Assembly (NCBI GenBank): GCA_028456385.1
Contig: JALNQF010000156.1
Span: 37,512 to 101,511 of the forward strand
Origin: Ophiosphaerella korrae
Lineage: Eukaryota > Ascomycota > Dothideomycetes > Pleosporales > Phaeosphaeriaceae
Length of the DNA: 64,000 nucleotides
Direction of reading: 5' to 3'
Shown here piece after piece: positions 62,279 through 64,000 of the stretch (the stretch's first letter is position 1; each line of letters opens with the position of its first letter). The position numbers and the translations under genes are program-made. The notes beneath the pieces were generated by a model. It saw nothing but the letters and a program-made list of their open reading frames with translations, searched no databases and had not been told where the DNA came from.

Positions 62279-63414
62279 ATGGACGCTCCTCCAAACCCTC
62301 CTGATGACTCTGTAGCGCCAAAACTTCTCATCCTCATCGGGATCCTTATCGGGATCAGTCTCCCCATCTATATTGCCCGAATTTATTCACGCCTGCGAAT
62401 TCATAAAAAACTAAGCTGCGACGACTATGCTATCACTTTAGCACAGGTACTTAGACTTCCTCTATCTGTAGACGATTAATACTAACTGCTGCGTATGTAG
62501 ATTTGTTTAATCGTTGGCTATACTCTCGTAGCAGTCTCGTGCAAATATGGACTAGGTCGTCACACAATCTACGTCTCTCCAAGAGACAGTTCTAACGCCC
62601 TATTTTACTTCTGGTTACAGGTGAATATATGGTACTTAGGAATGACGGCGATGAAAATCTCTGTGGCCACTATGTTGATTCGAATGCAACACTCCGTTAC
62701 CTGGAAGTGGGTCCTCTGGATAGTGATTTCGGCTCAAGTCATAATTAATGTGGCTGCGTTTATTCATGCATTCACATTCTGCATCCCATTCCGCGCCCAA
62801 TGGGAAAGCGTTCCTAATGCAAAGTGTGCGTCAACGCGTATATCACAGGCCAAGGCCTACGTGTACATATGTAAGAGCTCCAAACCACAAACATAACATA
62901 GCGAGGGCGCTAACGCTGCTTTGCGTCAGCGGTTAACATTATGACCGACCTACTTTTATCTCTTATGCCACTCACATTTATCTACCGGTTGCGTAGGCCT
63001 AAGTTCGAAAGGGTTGTAATTGGCATACTTATGTGCCTGGGCTTAACTGCGACGGCCGCTGCGATTAAAAGATTGGCAGACATGATCTACATGTCCTTCT
63101 CTGGCGACGTGCTGCACAACTTACCTGTCCCCGTCATGTGGTGTATGCTCGAAGAAGTTCTTGGTGTCACCGCGGCCTCGATACCATACCTCAAATCTCC
63201 AACCGAGCGGACGCTGCGGCGCCTGAGGCTGCTTGGCGTCGCCAATGAGCATGAAGCATCGCCCAGTCAAATGGGCTTTCCCTCATTTCACATTCCTGTG
63301 GTCGATGAAGATTTCGAGTCTGGAAATGCAAATGGCGAGACTGGGTTTTCAAAGGATGGGAAGGCAGGGTTTGAATTAGATGGGCGTTCCCGAACGGCGG
63401 GCTCATCTGAATGA
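62279..63414 (+). CDS. Rhodopsin-domain integral membrane protein (fungal SAT4/PTH11-like family)
   Basis: Three exons (62279-62446, 62501-62870, 62930-63414) give 340 residues. Intron 1 is GTACTT...TGTAG with TACTAAC; intron 2 is GTAAGA...GTCAG with GCTAAC. Both junctions keep the frame. The N-terminus has a first membrane helix (LLILIGILIGISLPIYIARI) followed by YSRLRIHKKLSCDDYAI, the diagnostic R-x-Y-x(n)-DD start of fungal rhodopsin-domain proteins. Further hydrophobic segments include WVLWIVISAQVIINVAAFIH and TDLLLSLMPLTFIY, then FERVVIGILMCLGLTATAAA. A hydrophilic, probably cytosolic tail runs from about residue 255. The family sits in fungal membranes and some PTH11-type members act in surface sensing, but the function of this one is unknown. 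There is no retinal-lysine claim to make. Confidence 0.88.
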
Positions 63415-63529
63415 ATGCAAAGCAGAGTTTACTACTGTGTCTGTGCGCGTAATGCCCCAGTTCGCGTGATGCCCCACCCTCACCAAAGTCGCGATCTCAA
63501 AGATAAGGCTGCAGAGCCACACACAATAG
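63415..63529. other. 3' flank of rhodopsin-domain gene
   Basis: Ordinary composition, containing two GTAATGCCCCA / GTGATGCCCCA motifs (about 63449 and 63467). No gene. Confidence 0.4.
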
Positions 63530-64000
63530 CTATTATTATAAGATTTTGTAGTAGAGTAGTAAGTAGAGGCTTGCGAGTAATTCAGGCTATCTAAATTTTA
63601 CTAGGAGGCTAATATTATAGCTAGAGCGAGTAGTTTTACGTAGAGCTACTAAGCTTACTATATAGCTACTTAACTTTTTATTAGTATAACTTTACTAATA
63701 TTTAATATTTTTAAAATCTTTTTTAATATTAAGTTTTACTAAGATATATATTACTATTTAAAACTATAATTTATATATAGTATAGTATAATATTAACATA
63801 ATTAATATTTTAAAATAGCTATATTTTTTTTAAGCTAATAACTATTTTAAGGTATAATAACTTTCTTACTACTAGGTTAAATATAATAATTTCAAATTCT
63901 AATTAGAGCTCTTTAGTATTACTTTTAAAAAAAATTAAAATTACTTACCTAGACTTACTATTAAAAAAGTTATTAAGTATAATAAACTAAGTATTTTAAA
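63530..64000. other. Start of a second AT-rich RIP block
   Basis: From about 63530 the sequence becomes AT-rich and TpA-dense, with CpA and TpG scarce, as in the large block. It runs off the window. No element can be identified in the visible part. Confidence 0.65.

Noticed and set aside
63191..63406. 71-codon minus-strand frame
   Set aside because: Shadow of the third exon of the rhodopsin-domain gene.

Overview
The window reads as filamentous ascomycete (Pezizomycotina) DNA. Its genes have 51-64 nt introns with CTGAC/CTAAC branch sites, a C2H2 zinc-finger plus fungal-specific transcription-factor protein, and a fungal rhodopsin-domain membrane protein. The dominant feature is an AT-rich block of about 54 kb that carries the C-to-T signature of repeat-induced point mutation (RIP): CpA and TpG are almost absent and TpA is enriched.

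Layout. 1-754: 3' part of a fumarylacetoacetate hydrolase (FAH) family gene. 1384-3597: a C2H2/fungal_trans regulator on the same strand. 3598-5020: intergenic DNA with one decayed reading frame. About 5.0-58.9 kb: a graveyard of LTR retrotransposons, with decayed gag-pol in every sizeable copy and no intact gene. 58.9-60.4 kb: a decayed minus-strand coding region in which the RIP signature fades. 60.4-62.3 kb: ordinary intergenic DNA with an 18-bp tandem repeat and a 31-bp foldback. 62279-63414: a three-exon rhodopsin-domain gene. 63.53 kb to the end: the edge of a second AT-rich block.

Several elements can be delimited to the base by TG...CA termini (often RIP-changed to TA...TA), equal LTR lengths and 5-bp target-site duplications (TSDs). 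Element O is 36415-57607, plus strand, 493-bp LTRs, TSD CTTAA. It is interrupted by E1 (39633-46658, minus, 441-bp LTRs, TSD AAGGA) and E2 (47883-54909, minus, 428-bp LTRs, TSD AATTA). Removing both leaves O at about 7.13 kb. Element B (12141-21051, minus, TSD AAAGT) is a different, longer Ty3/gypsy family. D1 (24715-31687) has two 441-bp LTRs but unmatched flanks, and both neighbours are cut exactly at its borders, which suggests recombination.

The decayed polyproteins follow the order gag zinc knuckles, protease, RT, integrase, chromodomain, that is Ty3/gypsy chromoviruses. RIP has changed catalytic residues in predictable ways: zinc-knuckle Cys/His to Tyr, protease DSGA to NSKA, RT YLDD to YLDN. 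I found no new enzymatic or defence system. The points most worth checking are the datable nested insertions, the uneven RIP load between copies, the D1 rearrangement, the modular LTRs and the small foldback near the rhodopsin-domain gene.
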